Positions 24,995 through 34,004 of a DNA stretch of 64,000 bases are shown here, piece after piece. The notes below the pieces were generated by a model, which saw nothing but the letters and a program-made list of their open reading frames with translations, did not search any database and had not been told where the DNA came from. Position 1 is the first letter of the stretch. Each line of letters starts with the position of its first letter. Location: assembly GCF_009911265.1 (NCBI RefSeq), contig NZ_QXXA01000004.1, positions 248,001 through 312,000 of the forward strand. The letters are read 5' to 3'. This DNA is from Senegalia massiliensis (lineage in GTDB: Bacteria > Bacillota > Clostridia > Tissierellales > SIT17). The position numbers and the translations under genes are program-made.

Positions 24995-25038
24995 ATAAAT
25001 ATTGAGACTGCTATAGCTATAGCAGTCTCAATATTTAT
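24995..25038. terminator. Palindromic terminator after the sensor kinase gene
   Basis: A perfect 44-bp palindrome centred on CTATAG|CTATAG, with arms containing TATTGAGACTGC. A and T tracts flank it. It ends the kinase/regulator transcript 12 bases past the stop codon. Confidence 0.85.
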
Positions 25039-25049
25039 AAAATTTTCTA

Positions 25050-26324
25050 TTAAAACATAATCCTAAATTTAATGAAATTAGAAGTATATTCATTCCTATA
25101 TTCATTTTCAACTAAAATTCTTATATTATATTTATTTAATCTCTTTTTCACATTATAAAGACCATATCCCCTACCCTTTTTCTTTTTAGTGGAGAATTCT
25201 TTTTCAAAGAATTTTTCTATTTTTTCTTTTTCTACTTTAGGATGTTTGTTACTAACTTCTATAATATCATTACCATATTTTCTTAAAAATTTCACTACAA
25301 CTACATTGTCTTCTACTTCTGTTTCAAATGCATTATCAATTAAATTTCCTAATACTTGAATCAATTCATAGCTTTTTAATTTTGTATCTATCATAGGATT
25401 TTCTATTACAATGTTAAATTGAATATTATTTTTTTCTGATTCTTTTTGTTTACTGAACAAAAATCCTGCTAATATTTTATCTTTTAATTTTATAAGATTT
25501 CCTAAGTCATTTATATTTTCAATTTCTGAAGTATATTGTTTAAGAGATTCAACTACTTCATTATTATTACTATTAGAATATATAATTGAGTTTATAGCTT
25601 GGATATGATTGTCAAATTCATGTTGCTTTCTTCTTACCTCACTAATTAGATTATCTATAATAGGCAAATTTCTCTTATACATTTCTAGTTCTCTAGCTTC
25701 ATATTCATTTCTTATACCATTTTTAATTACTATAAAATATATAAATATTATACTTAAAGATAAAATAGAAAGATCAAGAAAATTATTTAATAAATTATCT
25801 ATATCTAATCTCCAATACATTAAAATAATAATTAAAATCATAAATATATTTGCTAATAAAATTATAGCAATTTTCTTTTGTTGATTTATATATGTTAATA
25901 ATACATGTATTTTAATCTTATAAAAAGTAAATATCACTATAAAAATAAATATTATCTGAGAAATTAATCCATAAAAAAACTTATATTCTATATTACCAAT
26001 AATTATATTTAAAATTATTAATGATATGTATTGTATAGTTAATATTAATACAGTAGATAGAAACCAAATTTTAAATGTAAATACTAACCCCTTTCTATAA
26101 GTTAAATATATAACGATGTATAAAAATATAAGAACAAGAATTGGAATATATTCAATAGGAATAATAATTTCTATAACTGACATAATTAAAGAGTATAAAA
26201 AAATATAAATAAGTGATTTTTTAAATATTTTATATTGATTTTCTTCTCTAAGTAAACCCAAGGAAATAATTATAAACCCTAAAACATCAAAAATAGATAA
26301 TATAAATGATTCAAAAACTGTCAT
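25050..26324 (-). CDS. AgrC-like sensor histidine kinase
   Basis: A 424-residue protein. About six membrane helices occupy residues 1-200. The kinase part has KQHEFDNHIQAI (phospho-accepting His of the HPK10 type), LGNLIDNAFE (N box) and GRGYGLYNVKKRL (G box), with a GHKL ATPase. This is the AgrC/FsrC architecture that senses secreted peptides. Its start overlaps the regulator's stop by four bases (ATGA), so the two are translationally coupled. No intact agrB or agrD is present in the window, so the ligand is unknown. Confidence 0.88.
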   Translation of the reverse strand: MTVFESFILSIFDVLGFIIISLGLLREENQYKIFKKSLIYIFLYSLIMSVIEIIIPIEYIPILVLIFLYIVIYLTYRKGLVFTFKIWFLSTVLILTIQYISLIILNIIIGNIEYKFFYGLISQIIFIFIVIFTFYKIKIHVLLTYINQQKKIAIILLANIFMILIIILMYWRLDIDNLLNNFLDLSILSLSIIFIYFIVIKNGIRNEYEARELEMYKRNLPIIDNLISEVRRKQHEFDNHIQAINSIIYSNSNNNEVVESLKQYTSEIENINDLGNLIKLKDKILAGFLFSKQKESEKNNIQFNIVIENPMIDTKLKSYELIQVLGNLIDNAFETEVEDNVVVVKFLRKYGNDIIEVSNKHPKVEKEKIEKFFEKEFSTKKKKGRGYGLYNVKKRLNKYNIRILVENEYRNEYTSNFIKFRIMF

Positions 26325-27022
26325 TGTAATAACTCCATTACTTGGTTTTTATATTTTCTGCTTACAGGCATATATTTAGCGATATTTTTAAAATGTAAAA
26401 CCCATTTAGTTCTATCTATTTTAGTAATATATTTTTTATTTATAATATAGGACCTATGGACCCTAATAAAATCATCATTTAATATTTCTATTAATTTATT
26501 TAATGTATAGGTCTTAATTTCATATTCATCATTTAAAGTATGTATATATATTCTTTTAAGTTGAGATTCTATATAAATAATTTCATTCATTGGTATAATA
26601 TATGTTTCTTCTTTTTGATTTATAGTTAAATTATTTTCTTGGTGATTTTCTGTGAAGCTTTGTATAATAGGGGCAAAAATGTTCTTTACTTTCTCTTTCT
26701 TAAAAGGCTTTGTAATAAAAGCATACGAATGAATTTCTCTAAATGCTTCTAATTCTTCATTTATCATAGATGTTATAAATATTATAGGAGTAATTATGTA
26801 TTTATTTAATTTTCTTAGCTCTTGTCCTAATTTAATACCAGAATAGTCTTTTAAACCTATATCTAATATAAATATATCTATGTTACTCCTTATAGAAATA
26901 TCAAGAGCTTTAGATGAATATTCTGTAGATATAATTTCTATGGAATCATCTATCTCTCTTATTATTTTTATTATTGAACTTCTAATTAATTCATTATCTT
27001 CTACGATTAATATTTTACTCAT
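26321..27022 (-). CDS. AgrA-like LytTR response regulator
   Basis: About 233 residues. The receiver domain has ILIVEDNE (acidic pocket), the phospho-acceptor in FILDIGLKDYSG, and the conserved lysine in FITKPFKKEK. The C-terminal LytTR domain (about 140-230, EIIYIESQLKRIYIHTLNDEYEIKTYTL, HRSYIINKKYI) binds direct repeats about 21 bp apart. Two such sites occur at 23846-23878 and 24852-24884. The ATG at 27022 follows AAAGGGGGATAGC; an in-frame start at 27049 is less likely. Confidence 0.9.
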   Translation of the reverse strand: MSKILIVEDNELIRSSIIKIIREIDDSIEIISTEYSSKALDISIRSNIDIFILDIGLKDYSGIKLGQELRKLNKYIITPIIFITSMINEELEAFREIHSYAFITKPFKKEKVKNIFAPIIQSFTENHQENNLTINQKEETYIIPMNEIIYIESQLKRIYIHTLNDEYEIKTYTLNKLIEILNDDFIRVHRSYIINKKYITKIDRTKWVLHFKNIAKYMPVSRKYKNQVMELLQ

Positions 27023-27172
27023 AACAGCTATCCCCCTTTTGTTAAACATTAATCTATATCACCATACAAATTATAACAAAAATTAGTATTATAAGCAATT
27101 AACTTTATTAATTAACAAATTATATTTTTATTATCATGAATAAATTTCATTCTTTTTAAAATTAACTATAAA

Positions 27173-27203
27173 AAAACTTTGAAGACAGTATCTTCAAAGT
27201 TTT
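27173..27203 (-). terminator. Terminator of the CDF transporter gene
   Basis: AAAACTTTGAAGA and TCTTCAAAGTTTT form a 13-bp perfect stem with a five-base loop. On the minus strand the U-run follows directly (TTTTTTATAG). Confidence 0.88.
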
Positions 27204-28389
27204 ATCTAACAATATCTTGATAATCTATTGTTATATTTATTTTACAATAGAAATCTCTATCTATATTCTTAATAACATCTATTAAATCATTTTTAAATTC
27301 TTCTTCAAAAAAGTTTTTTCCTATTTTATTACCATCAAGTGATACATCAAATATAATACATTTATAATTACCTTTATCTATTATATTAAAATCATGTATT
27401 GAATTTATAAGGTAATTATCTTTTAATTCTTTTCTTATTTCCTCTATTATTTTTTCTCTTGTTTCTGTTTCTAGACCTATTGGGTCCATATGAATAACAA
27501 GATCAATATCATATTTTTCTCCTAGTTCCCTTTCAGCTTGATCTATTATATTATGAATTGTAACTACGTCTATATCAGGTGGTATCTCTGCATCAATTGT
27601 AGCCATTGTTTTTCCTGCTCCATATTGATGAACTTTTAAATCATGTACCCCTAATATATTATCATATGATAATACTCCTTCTAATATTTTTTCTATTAGA
27701 TCTTCACTTGGAGCTTCTCCTATAAGTTCACTTACTGCTTCTTTTATAAGGGTAAATCCTGAATAAAATATCATAATTGCTACAACTATTCCAATATATC
27801 CATCTATGGGAAAGTCAGTTACAAATGATAATGCAAGTGATAATACTACTATAAGTGTTACAAGTGAATCCCAAAGTGAATCTATTGATACTGCTTTTAG
27901 AGCATTAGATTTTATTTTTTTACCTAAATATTTGTTAAATGAACTCAACCATACTTTTACTACAATAGATATAATAAGAAATACAAATAATAATAATCTA
28001 AATTCTACTGGTTTTGGATCAATTATTCTATCAAATGATGATTTTACAAATTGAACACCTACAAACATTATAAGTATTGCAATAGTAAGAGTAGTTATAT
28101 GTTCTACTCTTCCATGACCATAGGGATGATTCTTATCAGGTGGCGTATTTGAAAGTTTAAATCCTACTATTGTCATAATGGAAGAAGCTGCATCTGCTAA
28201 ATTGTTAAATGCATCTGCTGTTACAGCTATTGATGATATTATTATGCCTATTACAAGTTTTAATATTGCAAGTAGTGTATTTACAATTACTCCTACTATT
28301 CCAGAAATATAACCTACTTTTTCTCTTGTATATTTATTGTTATAATTATTATTTTTCAATGTTTTTTTTAATATGTATTCTGTTATCAT
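27202..28389 (-). CDS. Cation diffusion facilitator (CDF) metal transporter
   Basis: A 395-residue protein with six membrane helices. AVTADAFNNLADAASS carries the helix II metal site (AlaAsp/Asn-Asp), HPYGHGRVEH is the family motif in the loop, and the cytoplasmic C-terminal domain has VHDLKVHQYGAGKTMATIDAEI and VIHMDPIGLETE. It exports divalent cations (Zn, Fe, Co, Mn or Ni) in exchange for protons. The helix II residue is Asn-Asn rather than the more common His/Asp pair, so metal choice is uncertain. GGAGGAGAA precedes the ATG. Confidence 0.93.
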   Translation of the reverse strand: MITEYILKKTLKNNNYNNKYTREKVGYISGIVGVIVNTLLAILKLVIGIIISSIAVTADAFNNLADAASSIMTIVGFKLSNTPPDKNHPYGHGRVEHITTLTIAILIMFVGVQFVKSSFDRIIDPKPVEFRLLLFVFLIISIVVKVWLSSFNKYLGKKIKSNALKAVSIDSLWDSLVTLIVVLSLALSFVTDFPIDGYIGIVVAIMIFYSGFTLIKEAVSELIGEAPSEDLIEKILEGVLSYDNILGVHDLKVHQYGAGKTMATIDAEIPPDIDVVTIHNIIDQAERELGEKYDIDLVIHMDPIGLETETREKIIEEIRKELKDNYLINSIHDFNIIDKGNYKCIIFDVSLDGNKIGKNFFEEEFKNDLIDVIKNIDRDFYCKINITIDYQDIVR

Positions 28390-28450
28390 TTCTCCTCCAA
28401 TAAATCCTTTTTATAATCAAATAACATTATAATATAATTGAGAATTTTTA

Positions 28451-30073
28451 TCAATTATATTGCTGAGTATAATTTTTATCTTCTTTTAACCCATATTTCC
28501 AAGCAAAAATATTAGCTATTAATAATATTATTATATAAACATATTTTCCATAAACTACCTTTCCTGATAAGTAATGTAATCCTGCTAATATTCCAATTGT
28601 TAGAAAAAGTTTGAAAGCATCTAATATAGATCCCTTTTCTTTTACAGCCCCAAATTGTTCTGAAAATGGCAATGTCTTTTTTCCTGTTTTAAATAATATA
28701 AATAATCCTAAATAAAGTCCAGTATATGCTATTATTAAATCTATTATAATATTTTCTTTAAGTATTATAAAAAATATTATACTTACCAAAATGAATATTG
28801 GAGTTATAAAATTTACATATACTGACTTAAGTGTAGCTTTATAAATAATTTCTTTGTCTATTCTAAAATAATTATAAATCCAAGATGCTTTATAGCTATC
28901 TGAGTATTTTAATAATTGTAATATAGTGACTAACGAGAAACCTATAAAGTATATACTTAAAATAGATGATATCCCAGAACCAAATGACATTATAAACGGA
29001 AATATAATACTAAATCCCAAGTTGGGATATACTCTTAACTTAAAATTTCTTTCATTTCTCATTATATTACTAGCAAAATTAAAGAAGTTTTTTTCAGATC
29101 TTGTTTTACATATAATATTACTTATTAAATGAGTAAATCTATGTTTTTTCTTTGTATTTGTATCTTCTGCATTTAATTTTTGTAGATTTCTTTCAAAGGA
29201 TGGTATTAATTTTATATATATTATTATTGAAATTATAGGAATTACTATGGCAAATATTGAATATAAAATTATAATCGGATCTCTACTATTATTAAATATA
29301 AATTCAAAAAGTGAAGCAAACCATACTGGAGGTAAAAATCCACTCCACCATGTAGGGTCAAAATTTATCTCTAATAATTCTGTTATACTAAATAACCTTC
29401 CTATTATTTGATATGAAAGTGTTATTGTTATTGCAAGCCCTATTTGAACATAATTAATTATATCTTTTAATTTTTCTCCACTAAATAATTTAAGTATTAC
29501 TAGATATAAAAGAGCTGTAATCATTATTATAAATAAATCTAATAGTATTAGAGTAAATAGATATAATAGAAAAAAAGCTATTCCTCTTCTAAATATTGAA
29601 ACTACAAGTGAAGGTAATACTAATGCTCCTGTCACCATTGAAACATAATATGATATATGAAGAACCTTTGCCATATTAAGTGTTATACTATTTACTGGCT
29701 TTGTAAGAATTATATTTTTATCTCTAACATCTAAAAGCACAGAAGAAAAATCAGATATTAATGATGTCATCATAAAAAACATAAAAAGTCCAAACACTAT
29801 ACTCATTGGAAATAAATAATATGAATCTACAAATATAAAAAATATTATAGGTAATCCTAATAGTACATATACAGGGAGTGAACGTAAAAATTGATTTTTT
29901 CCTTCATTATCCGCGTTTGATGTATTATTTGATTGACTTATTCCTGTTTGTCTTCTTGTATCTAGAGTAAGTTTTATCTTTAGTATTTCTCTCATTATAG
30001 AATAATCTATACCCATTTTTGTAAATAATATCTTAAACTTATCTAAAATCTTAAGTATATTATATTCTTTCAT
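28451..30073 (-). CDS. ABC exporter membrane subunit
   Basis: About 540 residues with roughly ten to twelve hydrophobic segments. It resembles large putative ABC exporter permeases of clostridia, ending with YGLKEDKNYTQQYN. The ATPase gene immediately upstream overlaps it by 14 bases, so they form one system. The ATG at 30073 is chosen because AGAGGTGAAG precedes it, itself inside the end of the ATPase gene. Substrate unknown. Confidence 0.8.
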   Translation of the reverse strand: MKEYNILKILDKFKILFTKMGIDYSIMREILKIKLTLDTRRQTGISQSNNTSNADNEGKNQFLRSLPVYVLLGLPIIFFIFVDSYYLFPMSIVFGLFMFFMMTSLISDFSSVLLDVRDKNIILTKPVNSITLNMAKVLHISYYVSMVTGALVLPSLVVSIFRRGIAFFLLYLFTLILLDLFIIMITALLYLVILKLFSGEKLKDIINYVQIGLAITITLSYQIIGRLFSITELLEINFDPTWWSGFLPPVWFASLFEFIFNNSRDPIIILYSIFAIVIPIISIIIYIKLIPSFERNLQKLNAEDTNTKKKHRFTHLISNIICKTRSEKNFFNFASNIMRNERNFKLRVYPNLGFSIIFPFIMSFGSGISSILSIYFIGFSLVTILQLLKYSDSYKASWIYNYFRIDKEIIYKATLKSVYVNFITPIFILVSIIFFIILKENIIIDLIIAYTGLYLGLFILFKTGKKTLPFSEQFGAVKEKGSILDAFKLFLTIGILAGLHYLSGKVVYGKYVYIIILLIANIFAWKYGLKEDKNYTQQYN

Positions 30074-30854
30074 TAACTTCACCTCTAGAGATAGTATTTA
30101 CTATTTCTTTTGCTATATTTTCATGTTCATTGAAGCCAGTTAATTTATTAAATATCTGTTCAAGAGATCCTTCTTTAAGTTCCGTATTCAAGCTTTCCAT
30201 ATTTCCATCTGCAACTATTTCTCCATCATTTAAAAGTATAATTCTATCACTTAACTTCTCAACTACTTCCATAATATGAGATGAATAAAAAATAGTTTTA
30301 CCTTTTTTTGCAAGTTCTTTTAATACTTCTTTAAATACAAGTACACTATTTGCATCTATACCACTTAATGGTTCATCTAAAAATAATATGTCAGGATCAT
30401 TTATTATGCTTGATATTATAAGAACCTTTTGTTTCATTCCTTTTGAGAAAGAGTTTATTCTTCCGTCATATACATCTTTTATACTAAATAAATCCATTAA
30501 TTTTTGTGCTTTTTCATCTGCTTCACTATAATCCATACCATAAAGACTTCCTATAAAAGTAAGATATTCACGAGCAGTCAAATTTTCATACATATCTGCT
30601 GTTTCAGGTACATATCCAATTCTTTTTTTATAATCTACAGGATTTTCTACTATGTTTTCTCCAAAAATTTCTATACTGCCACTATATTCTTCTACAAGTC
30701 CTAACATGATTTTTACTGTAGTGGATTTCCCAGCACCATTTGCTCCTATATAACCTATTATTTCACCTTTATTTATATTTAAATTAATATCATTTAATAC
30801 CCTTTTACCCCCATAATATTTATTTAAATTTTTTATTTTTATTATATTTTCCAT
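30060..30854 (-). CDS. ABC transporter ATPase
   Basis: About 264 residues. Walker A GANGAGKSTTVKI, signature NSFSKGMKQKVLI (diverged from LSGGQ, as in many ABC-2 exporters), Walker B ILFLDEPLSGID and H-loop FYSSHIME are all intact. It pairs with the overlapping permease gene. AAGGGGTGAG precedes the ATG at 30854. Confidence 0.92.
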   Translation of the reverse strand: MENIIKIKNLNKYYGGKRVLNDINLNINKGEIIGYIGANGAGKSTTVKIMLGLVEEYSGSIEIFGENIVENPVDYKKRIGYVPETADMYENLTAREYLTFIGSLYGMDYSEADEKAQKLMDLFSIKDVYDGRINSFSKGMKQKVLIISSIINDPDILFLDEPLSGIDANSVLVFKEVLKELAKKGKTIFYSSHIMEVVEKLSDRIILLNDGEIVADGNMESLNTELKEGSLEQIFNKLTGFNEHENIAKEIVNTISRGEVNERI

Positions 30855-30913
30855 TTTACTCACCCCTTTTAAACGTTGATAATATTATATCATATATATT
30901 CTATACATTTACC

Positions 30914-30939
30914 AAAGCATAGACAAATGCCTATGCTTT
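30914..30939. terminator. Hairpin after the aldehyde dehydrogenase gene
   Basis: AAAGCATAG pairs with CTATGCTTT over an eight-base loop. The T-run lies on the plus-strand side (TTTTATTTT); on the minus strand the following bases are GGTAAATG. Its strength for the dehydrogenase transcript is therefore doubtful, though it sits exactly at the gene end. Confidence 0.55.
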
Positions 30940-32312
30940 TATTTTAAAACTTTCTTAATTAATTTTAAAGCAGTTTTTGAATAGGGTGGATACCTAAAGT
31001 TAAAATCAAATGACTTTGAATTTTTAAATATACTTTTTTCATGTGTAAAAGTATCAAAGCTAGCCTTACCATGATAATGTCCCATCCCACTATTTCCCAC
31101 TCCACCAAATGGAAGCTCAGATGATGACAAATGAAGTATTGTATCATTTACACATCCTCCCCCATAGGAGACTTCTTTTATAACTTTTTTCTCTATGTAT
31201 TCATTATCTGTAAATAAATATAGTGCTAATGGTTTAGGATGAGAATTTATCATATTTATAGCATCTTCAATATTTTCATATGTTAATATTGGAAGAATAG
31301 GCCCAAATATTTCTTGTTTCATTATATTATCATCCCAAGAAACGTCATCCATTATTGTAGGTGCTATATATAAATCCAATTTATCTGTTTTTCCTCCATG
31401 TAATATATTACCATCTAACAATAATTTAGACACTTTATTAAAGTGATCTTCATTTACTATTCTAGGATAATCATTACTTTCTATTGGATTTTCACCATAA
31501 AATTTCTCTATATAATATTTTAGTTTTTCTATTAATTTTGCTTTTAACTTTTTTTGAACTAATATATAATCAGGTGCAATACAAGTTTGACCAGAATTCA
31601 AAAACTTTCCCCAAACTATTCTTTCAGCTGCTATATCTATATCTGCATCTTTATCAACTATTGTAGGAGATTTTCCACCAAGTTCTAGCGTTACAGGAGT
31701 CAAGGTTTTGCTTGCAGCCTCCATTATTTTCTTACCTATATTTACGCTCCCTGTAAAAAATATATAGTCAAACTTTTCTCTCAAAAGTTCCTTGGATACA
31801 GTACTCCCTCCAGGAATAAACTTTACATGATTTTCATTAAATGTTTCCTTTATTATTTTTTCTAGTATTTCTGTTGTATTAGGTACTTTTTGGGACACTG
31901 TAAGTATAGCACAATTCCCTGCTGCCACTGCTCCAAGTAATGGTTCAAGTGTAAGTTGAAATGGATAGTTCCATGGAGATATTATAAATACTACTCCCAA
32001 TGGTTCTTTATATATATAACTCTTTGCTTGAAATTGGAATAGTGGAGATTTTACTTTTTTAGGCTTTGCCCATTTTCTTAAATTAGATGTTATATGATCA
32101 ATCTCACTTAAGGTAATTCCTATTTCCGTTGCATAAGATTCAAATTTTGACTTACCCAAATCTTTATATAATGCATCAGATATATCATCTTCATATTTCT
32201 TAATATTTTGTTTTAATATATTTAATAGTCCTATTCTAAACTCTATATCTTTAGTATGACCTGTAGCAAAATATTCTCTTTGTTTTTTTAATATATATTT
32301 ATATTCAGTCAT
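30939..32312 (-). CDS. NAD(P)-dependent aldehyde dehydrogenase (ALDH3-like)
   Basis: A 457-residue protein in the size range of class 3 aldehyde dehydrogenases, which lack the N-terminal tail of class 1/2. SPWNYPFQLTLEPLLGAVAAGN, FTGSVNIGKKIM, LELGGKSP (general base Glu) and NSGQTCIAPDY (catalytic Cys) are intact. It oxidises aliphatic or aromatic aldehydes to acids. AAGGGGTGTAAATACC precedes the ATG. It follows the lipoprotein gene after 58 bases and may be in the same transcript. Confidence 0.9.
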   Translation of the reverse strand: MTEYKYILKKQREYFATGHTKDIEFRIGLLNILKQNIKKYEDDISDALYKDLGKSKFESYATEIGITLSEIDHITSNLRKWAKPKKVKSPLFQFQAKSYIYKEPLGVVFIISPWNYPFQLTLEPLLGAVAAGNCAILTVSQKVPNTTEILEKIIKETFNENHVKFIPGGSTVSKELLREKFDYIFFTGSVNIGKKIMEAASKTLTPVTLELGGKSPTIVDKDADIDIAAERIVWGKFLNSGQTCIAPDYILVQKKLKAKLIEKLKYYIEKFYGENPIESNDYPRIVNEDHFNKVSKLLLDGNILHGGKTDKLDLYIAPTIMDDVSWDDNIMKQEIFGPILPILTYENIEDAINMINSHPKPLALYLFTDNEYIEKKVIKEVSYGGGCVNDTILHLSSSELPFGGVGNSGMGHYHGKASFDTFTHEKSIFKNSKSFDFNFRYPPYSKTALKLIKKVLK

Positions 32313-32370
32313 GGTATTTACACCCCTTTTTTACCTTTTAATCATAAATACCCGAAAATTTATAGTAATA

Positions 32371-33306
32371 TCAATTTGCTACTTCTTTTATTTTTTCAAT
32401 ATTATCTAATACTACATCTCTTTTTATTTTTACTAAATTAATATCTTTATAATTAAGAGAATTTATCAGATCTTTTATTGATATTTCAAGTGTGTATAAA
32501 TGCTTCTCATCTTTTTTTTCAATATTTATTTTTTGTCTTAACATAGAAAAATAACTTTCATATTCTTTTGATACTTGTTTAGCCTTTTCAAAATCTTCTT
32601 CTAAGGCATAAAGATATATTTCACGAGCAATATATGTTATTCTATTTAAGTCCCCCTCTATATTTCCTTTATATAAATCAAAATAATTACCTAAAGAAAA
32701 TATTAACTTATCTGATTGTTTAAGTGAATTTATTTTTTCTTTTTTTCCTACAGCTATTGTTAGATTGTTTAAATGGTTTTCAGTTTGACTTATAGTATCA
32801 GTATTTATACCTTTCTCCATGGCCTTTACCTTGTATTTACCCCAATTAGTATGTATCTTTTCTATTGTCTTTGATAAATCCATCCAATTTTTCTCTATTT
32901 TTTCATATTTCTTTATCTTTTCTTCTTCTTTTTTTTCTTCGTAAGTTTTTTCTTCAGGTGGTATTACTGACTGGGGATTTTCTGAACCTTGTGAGCCTCC
33001 TGACTGCCCCTCTGATTGTCCTCCCGAGCTTGAGTCTGAGCCTTGGCCTTGTTGTTGAGAATCTTGTTCTTTTTCAGAGTCTTCTTCTTCTTTTTTGTCT
33101 TTTTCTTCTACAAATATAGGTTTTTCTTCCTCTTTCATTATTTTTTCTATCTCTTCTATGACTTTACCAACATTCTCTTGAACCTGTGTTAATTCTTCAG
33201 GTATTTTTTCTTTATTTTCTTTCATTTCAGTGCTTTCTTCTTTTTTTGTACAAGAAGAAAGTAAAAACAAAATTATTAAACACAATATTAATACTTTTCT
33301 TTTCAT
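32371..33306 (-). CDS. Lipoprotein with Ser/Gly/Gln-rich linker and helical domain
   Basis: A 311-residue protein. The lipobox LLSSC puts the lipid-modified cysteine near residue 19. A Glu/Lys-rich region follows, then a low-complexity linker of Ser, Gly, Gln (about 82-115), then an all-helical domain to the end. No enzymatic motif is seen. Its ribosome site is folded into a 15-bp hairpin with the end of the upstream hydrolase gene, suggesting that translation depends on the upstream ribosome. Role unknown. Confidence 0.75.
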   Translation of the reverse strand: MKRKVLILCLIILFLLSSCTKKEESTEMKENKEKIPEELTQVQENVGKVIEEIEKIMKEEEKPIFVEEKDKKEEEDSEKEQDSQQQGQGSDSSSGGQSEGQSGGSQGSENPQSVIPPEEKTYEEKKEEEKIKKYEKIEKNWMDLSKTIEKIHTNWGKYKVKAMEKGINTDTISQTENHLNNLTIAVGKKEKINSLKQSDKLIFSLGNYFDLYKGNIEGDLNRITYIAREIYLYALEEDFEKAKQVSKEYESYFSMLRQKINIEKKDEKHLYTLEISIKDLINSLNYKDINLVKIKRDVVLDNIEKIKEVAN

Positions 33307-33350
33307 AAATAATCACCTCAAAACTAGTATTTCCAGAGGTGATTATTTAT
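33305..33350 (-). promoter_or_regulatory. 15-bp hairpin hiding the lipoprotein ribosome site
   Basis: ATAAATAATCACCTC and GAGGTGATTATTTAT pair perfectly over a 16-base loop. The downstream arm on the minus strand contains the GAGGTGATT Shine-Dalgarno and the first bases of the lipoprotein start codon. The upstream arm contains the stop codon of the hydrolase gene. No U-run follows, so it is not a normal terminator; a coupling device is inferred. Confidence 0.55.
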
Positions 33351-34000
33351 ATCCTAAAACGACTATATTCTATAAAATTTGAAATATATTTTGCTGTTTT
33401 TCTTCTTTTATGAATTTCAAAATGATTGTATGGTAAAACAATAAAATCATCAATATCTTCATATTTAACAGAGTCTACACTTACTTTACCATCATTTTCA
33501 CTTTTAAAAAATGGTTTCGTAATGATTCCAGGTTCATTTCCTGCTATTGCTCCTATATTTATATGAGTACCGTCTAGTGAGCTTATTTTCTTTACATTTT
33601 CAGGATGTAAAGATCGTAGAGTCTTAAATATTCGTGGAATGATATAGAAGTACTCAGTAATAAATTCTGCTAGTTCATTACCAGTATTAGGGGTAGCTAT
33701 TAGTATTATTTTATCTATATATTTTGATAGTTTAGGGTAATCTATTATAAATTTTCTTATAACAAGTCCCCCTGTACTATGACCTGCAAGTGTTATCTTT
33801 TCTTCGTTTTTTAATTTCATAATTTTCTCTTCTAAAAACAACTTAAATTCTTCAACTGCCTTATCTATTTCATCGAAAGTAAGTGGAAGATTCACACAAA
33901 TAGCATCGTATCCTAATTCTTTCATATACTTTTTTAGTCTTCTCATATCTCTATGAGTTCTAAGATAGCCATGTACCAATACTATTTTTTTTTCACTCAA
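33347..34000 (-). CDS. Alpha/beta hydrolase (esterase/lipase-like)
   Basis: A 217-residue protein. VLVHGYLRTHRDM gives the oxyanion loop, LAGHSTGGLV the nucleophilic serine in GHSTGG, and the C-terminal YNHFEIH the catalytic histidine. It has no signal peptide. It starts at a TTG four bases after the ATP-grasp stop codon, with a weak ribosome site (GGAAAG), pointing to translational coupling. A substrate linked to the neighbouring ligases is possible but not shown. Confidence 0.8.
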   Translation of the reverse strand: MSEKKIVLVHGYLRTHRDMRRLKKYMKELGYDAICVNLPLTFDEIDKAVEEFKLFLEEKIMKLKNEEKITLAGHSTGGLVIRKFIIDYPKLSKYIDKIILIATPNTGNELAEFITEYFYIIPRIFKTLRSLHPENVKKISSLDGTHINIGAIAGNEPGIITKPFFKSENDGKVSVDSVKYEDIDDFIVLPYNHFEIHKRRKTAKYISNFIEYSRFRI

Positions 34001-34004
34001 ATTA

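Noticed and set aside
30914-30939. A plus-strand transcript ending at the hairpin after the aldehyde dehydrogenase gene
   Set aside because: The T-run is on the plus side, but no plus-strand gene or promoter was found in the preceding sequence.
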